From the NCBI GenBank assembly GCA_900314165.1, contig OMUE01000068.1:1-41012 (forward strand): a stretch of 41,012 nt of DNA, given 5' to 3'. This stretch comes from an uncultured Acidaminococcus sp. (lineage in GTDB: Bacteria > Bacillota_C > Negativicutes > Acidaminococcales > Acidaminococcaceae). The translations under genes and the position numbers were made by a program. The notes beneath the pieces were generated by a model. That model was not told where the DNA came from. It ran no database searches and was given only the letters and a program-made list of their open reading frames with translations. Shown piece by piece: positions 24,571 through 32,074 of the stretch. Numbering within the stretch: the first letter of the stretch is position 1; the number at the start of each line of letters is the position of its first letter.

Positions 24571-25040
24571 AGGGAACCGATCTGGACCAATATTACGACG
24601 TCCTGCACCGCAGCTACCAGACGGACCGGCAGTATCCCATTTCCTTCTCGGCTATGGACGCTACAAAGGAGGACGAACGGGTTTGGCTGGCAAACGAGCC
24701 CACCTATGGGCTGTTTGAAGGGGATAAGCTGATCAGCGCCATTACCCTGCGCATGCCCTGGGGCAGCCACCCGGGGCCTTTCGGACTGCCCCATATCGGC
24801 CAATTCATTACGGACCCGGACTATGCCCATCAGGGCTATGCCACAAAGCTGCTGGATTGGATCGTGACCCAGGTGTTGGACAAGCAGCTGAAATGCCCTG
24901 CCGTTACCTTAGGCACGGCCAACACCCACCCCTGGCTGGTGCAGATGTACGAACATCTGGGCTTTGTGCGGATCGGGGAAAAACAGCTGCCCGGGAAAAA
25001 GCACAAGACCATCTATCTGAAGAAGGTGGTTAGAGAATAG
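24549..25040 (+). CDS. GNAT-family N-acetyltransferase in the Cys T-box operon
   Basis: A 163-residue acetyltransferase. The acetyl-CoA motif is [13 protein letters not shown] (Q/R-x-x-G-x-A form), and the C-terminal [16 protein letters not shown] is the standard GNAT end. GGAAGGAGGGGAACAAGT precedes the ATG inside the ATPase gene, so the 22-base overlap is real. In Bacillus subtilis the ytmI operon couples a GNAT enzyme (SnaA) with the TcyJKLMN transporter for salvage of S-alkyl-cysteines through N-acetylation; the same pairing here suggests a similar job (established parallel, inferred function). It is the last gene of the operon. Confidence 0.87.
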   Translation: MADARQLKGTDLDQYYDVLHRSYQTDRQYPISFSAMDATKEDERVWLANEPTYGLFEGDKLISAITLRMPWGSHPGPFGLPHIGQFITDPDYAHQGYATKLLDWIVTQVLDKQLKCPAVTLGTANTHPWLVQMYEHLGFVRIGEKQLPGKKHKTIYLKKVVRE

Positions 25041-25090
25041 AGATAACTTCTCGTATTACAAACTACAAATAACTTGCATAATGCACTAAC

Positions 25091-25178
25091 CCGTAGGGGC
25101 GCATCGTGAGATGCGCCCACCAAGGATTCCTGGCAAGGATATGCTTTAGTGGGCTTATCTTACGATAAGCCCCTACGG
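25091..25178. repeat. Large double-hairpin palindromic repeat (copy 2)
   Basis: Arms 25091-25123 and 25146-25178 are inverted copies. Each also folds alone with a perfect 9-bp stem: GGGCGCATC GTGA GATGCGCCC on the left, GGGCTTATC TTAC GATAAGCCC on the right. It is the same family as 4787-4875 but with the arm types swapped. It occupies the gap behind the GNAT gene, where no other terminator for the operon is visible. Confidence 0.85.
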
Positions 25179-25248
25179 AATACGTGCCAAAGATTTATGT
25201 TCGTTTTAAACTGAAACAGAAAATAATTTACAATCTTTTATACTAATA

Positions 25249-25315
25249 GGAATCTGTTTTACCGGATTCCATAAAGAAGCTGAGACTGTGAAAAATTTCA
25301 TAGTCTCAGTTTTTT
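25249..25315 (+). terminator. Hairpin pair ending in a strong terminator before nitrilase 2
   Basis: A small GGAATC/GATTCC hairpin (25249-25270) is followed by CTGAGACTGTGAAA/TTTCATAGTCTCAG (25280-25309) and T6. TATACT at 25239-25244 could start a short transcript ending here. No gene precedes it directly, so this may be an untranslated small RNA or an old leader. Confidence 0.6.
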
Positions 25316-25340
25316 ACGTGTTATAAAACCGCCTAAACAG

Positions 25341-25369
25341 CGGACAAAACAGGCCGACTCTGGTACAAT
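25341..25369 (+). promoter_or_regulatory. Possible promoter of nitrilase 2
   Basis: CGGACA (25341-25346), 17 bases, TACAAT (25364-25369), 39 bases before the ATG. Confidence 0.45.
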
Positions 25370-25407
25370 AAAGCTGTGGAGAAAAAGGAACAGAAGGAGG
25401 CACTGCC

Positions 25408-26220
25408 ATGAAAAGCACATTCGTCCTTGCGCAGCTGGAAGCGCTGCCGGATTATAAAGACAATATAGCGAAAGCAGAAAAGGCCATCCGGGAATCTGTG
25501 GAACGGTTCCGGGCTGATTTCATCGTGTTCCCGGAGGTGTACATGTACCATTATCCCCGGGGCACGGAGCAGTCCATCGTCCTGGGCTCCGCCCAGCCTT
25601 TGGAGGGGGATTTTGTGCAGGCCATGCAGCGGCTGGCCCGGCAATACAAGGTGTGGATGCTGTTCGGCATGCGGGAAGTGACGGGGGATGCGGCAGATCC
25701 CCGGAACTACAATACGACTCTGATTCTGGACAATGAGGGTACCATCAAGGGCGTCTACCGGAAGACCCACCTGTACGATGCTTTCGGCATCAAAGAGTCC
25801 AGGACCATGAAGCCCGGCGATACACTGTTCGATCCCATCGATACACCTTTTGGCCGCATCGGCATGTTCGTGTGCTATGAGGTGCGGTTCCCGGAAGTAG
25901 CCCGGGACCAGGCCCTGAAAGGGGCGGACATCATCCTCATGCCCACGGCCTGGGTGAAAGGAGATCTGAAGAGCCTCCATTTCCGGACCCTGGTAACGGC
26001 CAGAGCCATAGAAAATACTGTATTTATGCTGGCCTGCGACCAGTACAGCAAGATGTTCATGGGCGAAAGCGTGGCTGTGGACCCCATGGGTGTGCCCATT
26101 GCCTCTGGCGGCGAAGGGGAGTGCCTGGTGCCCGTGTTCGTGGATACGGACCGCATAGCCCAAGTGCGCCAAAAGCTGCCGTCCTTCAAAGATAGAAGGG
26201 TGGAGGTGTATAACTTGTAA
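25408..26220 (+). CDS. Nitrilase-family carbon-nitrogen hydrolase (omega-amidase/Nit-like), copy 2
   Basis: A 270-residue paralog of the protein at 17508-18320, collinear without gaps. The triad is Glu43 (FPEVYM), Lys119 (YRKTHLYD) and Cys156 (CYEVRFPE). The N-terminal half has drifted (residues 50-110 most), while the region from the catalytic Lys to the C-terminus is nearly the same; the residues around 128-134 and 214-216 differ and could alter substrate choice. GAAGGAGGCACTGCC precedes the ATG. It has its own likely promoter and lies just outside the T-box operon. Related repeats follow both copies. Confidence 0.9.
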   Translation: MKSTFVLAQLEALPDYKDNIAKAEKAIRESVERFRADFIVFPEVYMYHYPRGTEQSIVLGSAQPLEGDFVQAMQRLARQYKVWMLFGMREVTGDAADPRNYNTTLILDNEGTIKGVYRKTHLYDAFGIKESRTMKPGDTLFDPIDTPFGRIGMFVCYEVRFPEVARDQALKGADIILMPTAWVKGDLKSLHFRTLVTARAIENTVFMLACDQYSKMFMGESVAVDPMGVPIASGGEGECLVPVFVDTDRIAQVRQKLPSFKDRRVEVYNL

Positions 26221-26440
26221 GAAGCGAAGAGCGAAGAGTAAAGAGCGAAAAGGCGCCTGCGGCGGGCAAGGAAGAAATAAGAAAGCGAAGAGTAAAGAGC
26301 GAAGAGGCCGCCCGGCGGCAGTCATCCCCGAAGGGGAGGGGAACCATCGCTTGCGATGGTGGTGGGGCTGGGCGGAGCTCCTCTCTGAACTGGCATGGAA
26401 GTTAGTTTGGCAAATGAGGGAAGATTCAAAAATTTAATCA
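26221..26440. repeat. Mosaic repeat region behind nitrilase 2
   Basis: The 23-mer starting GCGAAGAGTAAAGAGC occurs twice as a direct repeat (26231-26253 and 26285-26307, one mismatch). It is followed by a module shared with 18385-18461 in inverse orientation. No gene is present. Such GAGTAAAGAGCGAAAAGG runs are also in the terminator at 694-746. Confidence 0.7.
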
Positions 26441-26446
26441 AAAATG

Positions 26447-26475
26447 TTGTCCAAAATGGGTATTTCCTGTATACT
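26447..26475 (+). promoter_or_regulatory. Promoter of the RraA-like gene
   Basis: TTGTCC (26447-26452), 17 bases, TATACT (26470-26475). This leaves an untranslated leader of about 100 bases before the ATG. Confidence 0.65.
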
Positions 26476-26583
26476 ATAAAGGTAGCAATACCGCTGTTTA
26501 CCTTATTAGAGTATAAGAGGAAATTACAAAATATTCTAATAATCTATATAGCATAGACTTACACTTAGAGGAGGAATTATTTT

Positions 26584-27282
26584 ATGTTTATTTTGAATGA
26601 ACGGGTTCAGGGCGTAACGGATGAAATGATTAAGTTGTACAAGAAGATCAGCCCGTCCACCATCGGCCATATGACGGAATTAGGTTTGATCAACTGCCTG
26701 CGGCCTTACCAAAAGAACTTCCACTTCGTAGGCAACGCTGTTACGGTACAGCTGCCCAGAGTGGACGCTACGGCCATGCGCAAGGTCGTGGACGTAGTAA
26801 AACCCGGTGACGTAGTGTGCGTCAATACCAGCGGTGAATATGACCGGGCTCCTTTGGGCGAAATGGTGGGCCTGGCTCTGAAATTCAAGGGCGTAGCCGG
26901 CGTCATCATCGACGGGGCTATCTGTGACCTGCAGTCCATCCAGAACATGGGCCTGAAGATCTGCTGCCGGGGCATCAGCGCTATGACCACCCGGATCATC
27001 GGCAGCGAAGGCTGGATCAACGTGCCCATCGCTATCGACAACGTAGTCATCAAACCGGGTGACCTGGTTGTAGCCGATGACGATGGCATTTACGTAGTAG
27101 ATCCGAAGTACGCTATGCAGGTTGGTCAGGAAGCTCTGGACAGACAGAAGAAGGAACCGGCTGTCATTAAGAGAATCGGCGCCGGCGAAAGCCTGGCCCA
27201 GATCAATGATCTGGATAAATATTTCTTCCCGGAAGCAGAAAAGAAAGAAGAAGCACCGAAGGAAGCACCGGCTGCGAAGTAA
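26584..27282 (+). CDS. RraA-family protein (HMG aldolase/oxaloacetate decarboxylase-like)
   Basis: A 232-residue RraA-fold protein. Bacterial relatives include the RNase E regulator RraA and 4-hydroxy-4-methyl-2-oxoglutarate aldolases with oxaloacetate decarboxylase side activity. Family marks are LGEMVGLALKFKGVAGVIIDGAICD and PGDLVVADDDGIYVV. The catalytic RD pair of aldolases would fall at 114-115, where this protein has Cys-Asp: the metal-binding Asp is kept but the Arg is missing. The last 20 residues are a Lys/Glu/Pro/Ala tail. GAGGAGGAATTATTTT precedes the ATG. The gene stands alone, ended by a hairpin; the 2-hydroxyacid dehydrogenase follows. Confidence 0.88.
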   Translation: MFILNERVQGVTDEMIKLYKKISPSTIGHMTELGLINCLRPYQKNFHFVGNAVTVQLPRVDATAMRKVVDVVKPGDVVCVNTSGEYDRAPLGEMVGLALKFKGVAGVIIDGAICDLQSIQNMGLKICCRGISAMTTRIIGSEGWINVPIAIDNVVIKPGDLVVADDDGIYVVDPKYAMQVGQEALDRQKKEPAVIKRIGAGESLAQINDLDKYFFPEAEKKEEAPKEAPAAK

Positions 27283-27288
27283 AGGGTT

Positions 27289-27326
27289 AACAGGGGGGGG
27301 CTGTGAAATATTCACAGCCTCCTGTT
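27289..27326 (+). terminator. Hairpin after the RraA-like gene
   Basis: AACAGG...GGCTGTGAA pairs with TTCACAGCC...CCTGTT around ATA. The T-run is weak. Confidence 0.6.
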
Positions 27327-27440
27327 GGTTTCTGGCCTTGAGCAAAAGAAAGAACACTACTAGCCCCTAACCCCTCACCCCCACACAATGGTATATAATG
27401 TAAGAAACTATGACTCTTAGGGACGGCGGGAGGAAAACCA

Positions 27441-28404
27441 ATGAATATCGTAATCTTGGACGGGTATGTGGAAAATCCGGGGGATCTGAGCTGGGACGGG
27501 CTGCGGGCTCTTGGCCAGGTGACGTTGTATGACAGGACGTCCGATACGGACGAAAGGGAGATTGTAGAACGCCTCCAAGGGGCTGATATTGCTGTCACCA
27601 GCAAAGTGCCCATTACGGAAGCCATCATGAAACAATGCCCTGATTTGAAATTCATAGCGGTCACCGCTACGGGCTACAATATCATAGACGTAGCAGCAGC
27701 CCGCAAGAGAAACATCCCTGTGTCCAACGTGCCCACATACGGTACGGACACGGTGAGCCAGTTTACGTTCGGCCTATTGCTGGAACTGTGCCACCGGATC
27801 GGCCACCACGACAAAGTGGTTCATGAGGGGAAATGGACGAATTATTTTGAGTGGTGCTTCTGGGATACGCCCCAGATCGAGCTGGCCGGGAAGACCCTGG
27901 GCATCATCGGGTTCGGCCGCATCGGACGGAGAGTGGGGGAGATGGCCAAGGCCTTCCACATGCGGGTCCTGGCCTTTAACCATGGTCACAACCACCCTAC
28001 GGCTGTGGCAGATTATGTGGACTTGGATACGCTGCTGCAGCAGTCCGACGTCATCAGCCTGCACTGCCCTTTAAACGAGGCCACAAAGGGCATGATTTGC
28101 AAGGAAACGTTGGCGAAAATGAAGACTGGGGCATTCCTGCTGAATACCAGCCGGGGCGGCCTGGTGGTGGAACAGGACCTGGCAGAGGCTTTGGCTGCCG
28201 GTAAAATAGCCGGTGCTGCTGTGGACGTGGTCAGCTACGAGCCCATCAAAGAGGATAATCCTCTGCTGAAGGCTCCAAAACTGCATCCTGACTCCCCATA
28301 TGGCCTGGGGCACCGTGGAAGCCCGCCAGCGGATCATGGACACCACAGTGGAAAATGTCCGGAATTTCCTGGCCGGCACGCCGGTGAATGTGGTGGGGGA
28401 ATAA
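27441..28404 (+). pseudogene. D-2-hydroxyacid dehydrogenase, frameshifted near the C-terminus
   Basis: The protein is a normal NAD-dependent D-isomer-specific 2-hydroxyacid dehydrogenase (hydroxypyruvate/glycerate dehydrogenase-like) up to about residue 279: ATATGYNIID, VPTYGTDTVSQFTFGLLLEL, the nucleotide motif GFGRIG (157-162), NTSRGG (Arg238) and SYEP (Glu267). At CCAAAACTGC (28275-28284) one A too many shifts the frame. Reading CCA AAC TGC restores CILTPHMAWGTVEARQRIM...LAGTPVNVVGE and a stop at 28402-28404. The unshifted frame runs on to 28409 with an unrelated tail and lacks the catalytic His of TPHMAW. This is a real mutation, slippage-corrected expression, or a sequencing error in an A-run. 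GGGAGG precedes the ATG. Confidence 0.88.
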
Positions 28405-28411
28405 TGTAAAG

Positions 28412-28438
28412 AGGGGGCTGTGAAAATCACAGCCCCCT
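28412..28438 (+). terminator. Intrinsic terminator after the dehydrogenase
   Basis: GGGGGCTGTGA pairs with TCACAGCCCCC around AAA, followed by TTGTTGG. Confidence 0.7.
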
Positions 28439-28439
28439 T

Positions 28440-28581
28440 GTTGGTCTCGAGTCACGAGTTTCTAGTCTCGAGCCAAAGGAAAGTGCGGAGCACCCTGACA
28501 TCTGCCTTCTGACGTCTGACTTCTTAAGCAAGTCGTCCTGCGGACCACTAGCCCCTAACAACTAGCCCACTAGCAACTCAA
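28440..28581. repeat. Low-complexity intergenic repeats
   Basis: Contains CTCGAG-rich pieces, tandem variants of TCTGACTTC, and CACTAGCCCCTAACA (28546-28560). CTAGCCCCTAAC also occurs at 27360-27371 before the dehydrogenase gene. No gene is present. Confidence 0.5.
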
Positions 28582-28620
28582 AATAAAAGAAGAGCCATGC
28601 CGCATGGCTCTTCTTTTATT
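28582..28620. terminator. Bidirectional terminator overlapping the PrpR-like stop codon
   Basis: A 19-base arm (28582-28600, ending AGAGCCATGC) is perfectly inverted at 28602-28620. It serves the minus-strand regulator and reaches its last codons. Confidence 0.8.
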
Positions 28621-30391
28621 TTTTCTCTTCCTTTAGCAGCCGCCACAAAGTCGTACGGCTGATGCCAAGACGGTTGGCGGTCTGGGACTGATTCATATCC
28701 TCTTCCTGGAGCACTTGGAGAACGATAGAGTGAATGATTTCGTGTAAAGGGCGATCCAGATTCATAGCTGCCTGAGGTGGTGGTAAGAAGACGCGCTCTT
28801 CGTTTTTTAAAATCTGGCGCATGGTTTTAGCAGTAATCCAGGGGGCACCTGTAGACAGGATTGCTTGTTGCAGTACCCTTTGGAGCTGGTTCAGATTCTG
28901 GGGCCAGGAAAACTGGCATAACAGGTTGATTGCCTCCGGCTCCATACCTACGATGTGGGAATCCTGTAAATGATTCTGGTGTTGGATGTATAGCAACGCG
29001 TAATTCAATATTTTTTCTTCTTTATGCAACAGTGCCGGCAGGCTCACGGGCAGAGCATGGAAATAATCTATTATAGTATGCAGGTGGTCCGGTAAAGCCC
29101 GGCTGCCGGTTTTTTCTTCCAGGGAAAAGAAAAAATGAGCTGTAGAAGTATAGCTGGCTGCTGTCAGTTCATCCAGCAAATAGGAGAAGACGTCATCTTC
29201 CAGGTTTCCCAGATTTTTAAAATACACAAATGCGTCGGAGATATGCAGAGGAGAATAGGAAGCGGTACATAAATTTTTTATATCAGAGAGTTTTAGCAGG
29301 CCAGCATCTACGATGTAGAGAGGGTTGCTTGAATTCCCATTTTTGGTAAACAATTGCTTGATGACTTCATCACCTTCGGTACCGGATGGCCCGGTAATGC
29401 AGATAGGAATTTTTGCCTCCGTTGCCTGGCGGGCTTGTTGCCAAAGTACAGGGTCCAACAGCTGGAGACTGTTTGGCAAACCAGAACTGGTTTGGAGAGA
29501 AGGATCATAGAGAGTCAGATATGGTGGTGTATCAGCGGCGATAAACCGCTGCCTTTTGACCCGGAATACATAGACAGGTTCTCCTTGTAAGGTAATTATA
29601 GTACCTGCGATTTCAAAGAAGCCTTCTTTAAGATTCTTGTGGGCAAGGATCCGGCGTTCCTCACGTACCCGATTTAATAAGTGACGGCAGCTGGTCTGCA
29701 GTCGGGATAGTTCTTTAGGCAAAGTGGAATATAGGACATCTCCCGTAGAGGATATACATAAAAATAGTTCCTGGGCGGCTTTATGGCAGGCTAGGAATAA
29801 CTGATTCTCTCTTTTGTAGCGGGCCAGATACGTACAGCTATGCACCAACTGCTGAAAAGCCTCCCGGACAGAATCTGCTCCGGAAGTCAGCAGGATATTC
29901 TGGATACCCAGTTTATCCGCATATTGGACGGATACAGCATCACCGATAATAAGGGTGTAGCCGGCTTCTTTCAGCTGCTCCACTTTTTGTCCTGCGTTGT
30001 GCCATTTATCTATCACATAGATATCGCAGGTATATTGAAGGATATCACACAAGGTACGGGCTGCATTAGCAATATTTTCATAAGCCAGGATAGCGACCTT
30101 GCCTTGATAATGTTCTACGAGCTTGATAATATTCAGCAGGTCATAGTAAGAAATGGGAATTTCGAATACGGGTAAAGTCGTATTTTTTTCAACCTCCATC
30201 TTCGTGCCACCCCGGCTTATTACAGCATCGTAATATGTCAGGTCATGTTTTTTTAAAAGCCGGACACCTTCCTGGATGCAGCCTACCTCTATTGTTAGTT
30301 CTATCTGAGGAAAATCTTTAGCGACCTGAACCATGAGCTTACCTAATGTTTCGTAAGGAGCAATCGCTAAGAGCCTGATCTTTTCATCCAT
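28616..30391 (-). CDS. PrpR-like regulator with degenerate sigma-54 activator domain
   Basis: A 591-residue protein. Residues about 5-185 are the PrpR N-terminal sensor domain (VISRGGTKMEVEK, PVFEIPISYYDLLNII). A PAS-like stretch follows (about 200-300), then a AAA+ remnant (about 320-520), and a Fis-type helix-turn-helix at the end (MNQSQTANRLGISRTTLWRLLKEE). The Walker A site reads GPSGTEGDE, without the catalytic Lys, and no GAFTGA loop is seen, so it probably cannot open sigma-54 promoters by ATP hydrolysis. AGGAGGGATATC precedes the ATG. It diverges from the sugar-acid operon at 30588 and most likely controls it; the PrpR_N domain usually senses a small organic acid. Confidence 0.88.
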   Translation of the reverse strand: MDEKIRLLAIAPYETLGKLMVQVAKDFPQIELTIEVGCIQEGVRLLKKHDLTYYDAVISRGGTKMEVEKNTTLPVFEIPISYYDLLNIIKLVEHYQGKVAILAYENIANAARTLCDILQYTCDIYVIDKWHNAGQKVEQLKEAGYTLIIGDAVSVQYADKLGIQNILLTSGADSVREAFQQLVHSCTYLARYKRENQLFLACHKAAQELFLCISSTGDVLYSTLPKELSRLQTSCRHLLNRVREERRILAHKNLKEGFFEIAGTIITLQGEPVYVFRVKRQRFIAADTPPYLTLYDPSLQTSSGLPNSLQLLDPVLWQQARQATEAKIPICITGPSGTEGDEVIKQLFTKNGNSSNPLYIVDAGLLKLSDIKNLCTASYSPLHISDAFVYFKNLGNLEDDVFSYLLDELTAASYTSTAHFFFSLEEKTGSRALPDHLHTIIDYFHALPVSLPALLHKEEKILNYALLYIQHQNHLQDSHIVGMEPEAINLLCQFSWPQNLNQLQRVLQQAILSTGAPWITAKTMRQILKNEERVFLPPPQAAMNLDRPLHEIIHSIVLQVLQEEDMNQSQTANRLGISRTTLWRLLKEEKK

Positions 30392-30469
30392 GATATCCCT
30401 CCTATATTATGTTTAATAATGTAACATATAGATAAATAAATTTCAATAAATTTTAAAATAATAAATTAT

Positions 30470-30518
30470 GTTCTAAATTTGAACAATAAAAAGGGAAATC
30501 CCGTTAGAATATTTGAAC
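30470..30518. promoter_or_regulatory. Candidate operator sites of the PrpR-like regulator
   Basis: GTTC-N7-GAAC (30470-30484) is an inverted repeat. ATTTGAAC occurs at 30477-30484 and again at 30511-30518. Both lie between the divergent genes and just upstream of TACAAT (30528-30533), a possible -10 box of the operon. Confidence 0.4.
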
Positions 30519-30587
30519 CGCACTTTGTACAATGAATACAACGAATGAAACAAAGAGGCTTTATCTATTAAGGGGAGGTTAAACACG

Positions 30588-30866
30588 ATGAATGCAGTAA
30601 TTCATGTAAACAGCAAGGATAATCTGGTAACTTGCCTGAGACCGATTACCAAAGGCGAAACGATTGTATTTGAAGGTAAGGAATATACGGCTTCCAGTGA
30701 CATTCCTAAGTTCCACAAGATGGCTGTGGCTGATATTAAGAAGGGCGAATATTGCTATAAATATGGCCAGATCATCGGAGAAGCTCTTGAAGATCTGCAC
30801 CCTGGCGATTACGTCCATGTTCATAATCTGGCCAGCACCCGCGGTCGTGGCGATCTGAAGGCATAA
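30588..30866 (+). CDS. UxaA-family dehydratase/lyase, small (SAF-domain) subunit
   Basis: A 92-residue SAF-domain protein, the N-terminal piece of UxaA (altronate dehydratase) or the separate SuyA subunit of sulfolactate sulfo-lyase. The end GDYVHVHNLASTRGRGDL is the family signature; the RGRGD ending is seen in split, SuyA-type small subunits. It must work with the 388-residue subunit encoded 18 bases downstream. AGGGGAGGTTAAACACG precedes the ATG. The neighbours (KdgT, acid-sugar kinase, PdxA2) favour a hydroxy-acid dehydratase over a sulfo-lyase. Confidence 0.85.
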   Translation: MNAVIHVNSKDNLVTCLRPITKGETIVFEGKEYTASSDIPKFHKMAVADIKKGEYCYKYGQIIGEALEDLHPGDYVHVHNLASTRGRGDLKA

Positions 30867-30884
30867 GGAAGAGGAGGAAGCAAT

Positions 30885-32051
30885 ATGAAGATTTTAGGTT
30901 ACAGACGTGAAAATGGTACTTTCGGTGTAAGAAATCATCTGTTGGTTCTGCCGACTTCCGTATGCGCTACGGATACCGCTAAGAAAATTGCGGATCAGGT
31001 TCCCGGTGCTGTGTATGTACCGAACCAACATGGCTGCTGCCAGATTGGCTCTGACTCCGAACAGACGGAACGGACTCTGCAAGGCTTCGGCATGAATGCT
31101 AACGTAGGTGCTGTCCTGGTCGTAGGTCTGGGCTGCGATGGGATCCAGGCTCAGGATCTGGCCAAGAGAATTTCTGTAACTGGCAAACCTGTAGAATGGA
31201 TTACAATCCAAGGCTGCGGCGGTACTCTGAAAGCCATTGCCAGAGGTGGCGAAATTGCCTGCGCTATGGCTGCTAAATTGTCCACTCAGGTACGGACCGA
31301 AGGCGATATCAGTGAAATCGTCCTGGGCATGGAATGCGGCGGTTCCGATCCTACCAGCGGCCTGGCTTCCAACCCCACCATTGGTTATGTGTCCGATAAA
31401 CTGTGCGCTCTGGGTGGCAGCAGCATCCTGAGTGAAACCACCGAAGTTATCGGTGCTGAACATATTCTGGCTAAACGGTTCGTAGATGCAGATCAGAGAG
31501 AAAAATTCCTGACCATGGTTCGCAACGTAGAAAAGAGAGCTCTGGATCTGGGCGAAGATCTGCGTACCGGCCAACCTACTCCTGGTAACAAAGCCGGCGG
31601 CCTGTCCACCATCGAAGAAAAATCCCTGGGCTGCATGTACAAAGCTGGTACGGATGCTCCGTTCCAAGGCGCTCTGGAATATTCCGAACTGCTGCCTCTG
31701 GAAAAGAAAGGCCTGTACTTCATGGATACCCCGGGCCAGGATATTGACTCCATCACCGGCATGGTAGCTGGCGGCGCTACGGTCATCGTCTTCTCCACCG
31801 GTCGTGGTACGCCTACCGGCAGCCCGATCGCTCCCGTTATCAAGATCACCGGCAACAACGATACGTTCAACAACATGCCGGACAACATTGATGTCAACGC
31901 TGGCAAGATCATCGTAGAAGGCAAGACCATTAAAGATCTGGGTGAAGAAACCTTTGCTCTGATGTTGGATGTAATCAACGGCAAGATGACGAAGGCAGAA
32001 GCTCTGGGTCACAGAGAATTTGGTATCTACAAAGTATCCGGTACGTTCTAA
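30885..32051 (+). CDS. UxaA-family dehydratase/lyase, large subunit
   Basis: A 388-residue catalytic subunit of the UxaA/GarD C-terminal family. Signatures are GYRRENGTFGVRNHLLVLP at the N-terminus, VPNQHGCCQIGSDSEQT, ECGGSDPTSGLASNPTIG in the middle, and FSTGRGTPTGSPIAPVIKITGN towards the end. These enzymes use an iron or iron-sulfur-like metal centre to dehydrate acid sugars; conserved Cys in HGCCQ, GLGCDG and ECGGSD are present. GGAAGAGGAGGAAGCAAT precedes the ATG. Altronate, galactarate, a four-carbon sugar acid or 3-sulfolactate cannot be told apart by eye; context favours a sugar acid. Confidence 0.88.
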   Translation: MKILGYRRENGTFGVRNHLLVLPTSVCATDTAKKIADQVPGAVYVPNQHGCCQIGSDSEQTERTLQGFGMNANVGAVLVVGLGCDGIQAQDLAKRISVTGKPVEWITIQGCGGTLKAIARGGEIACAMAAKLSTQVRTEGDISEIVLGMECGGSDPTSGLASNPTIGYVSDKLCALGGSSILSETTEVIGAEHILAKRFVDADQREKFLTMVRNVEKRALDLGEDLRTGQPTPGNKAGGLSTIEEKSLGCMYKAGTDAPFQGALEYSELLPLEKKGLYFMDTPGQDIDSITGMVAGGATVIVFSTGRGTPTGSPIAPVIKITGNNDTFNNMPDNIDVNAGKIIVEGKTIKDLGEETFALMLDVINGKMTKAEALGHREFGIYKVSGTF

Positions 32052-32074
32052 TTCCATAAGAAAGCGTGACAAGT

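Noticed and set aside
30500..30587. Sigma-54 (-24/-12) promoter for the UxaA operon, expected from the PrpR-like neighbour
   Set aside because: No TGGCAC-N5-TTGC-like element is present; the closest stretch near 30512-30530 keeps neither the GG nor the GC dinucleotide.
30588..32051. Calling the UxaA-like pair sulfolactate sulfo-lyase (SuyAB)
   Set aside because: The split architecture fits, but the neighbours are acid-sugar genes and no sulfonate transport or sulfite-handling gene is present.
30894..32072. Long open frame on the minus strand opposite the UxaA-like large subunit
   Set aside because: It is a shadow of a strongly recognised gene; its composition is unlike a real protein and there is no start signal.
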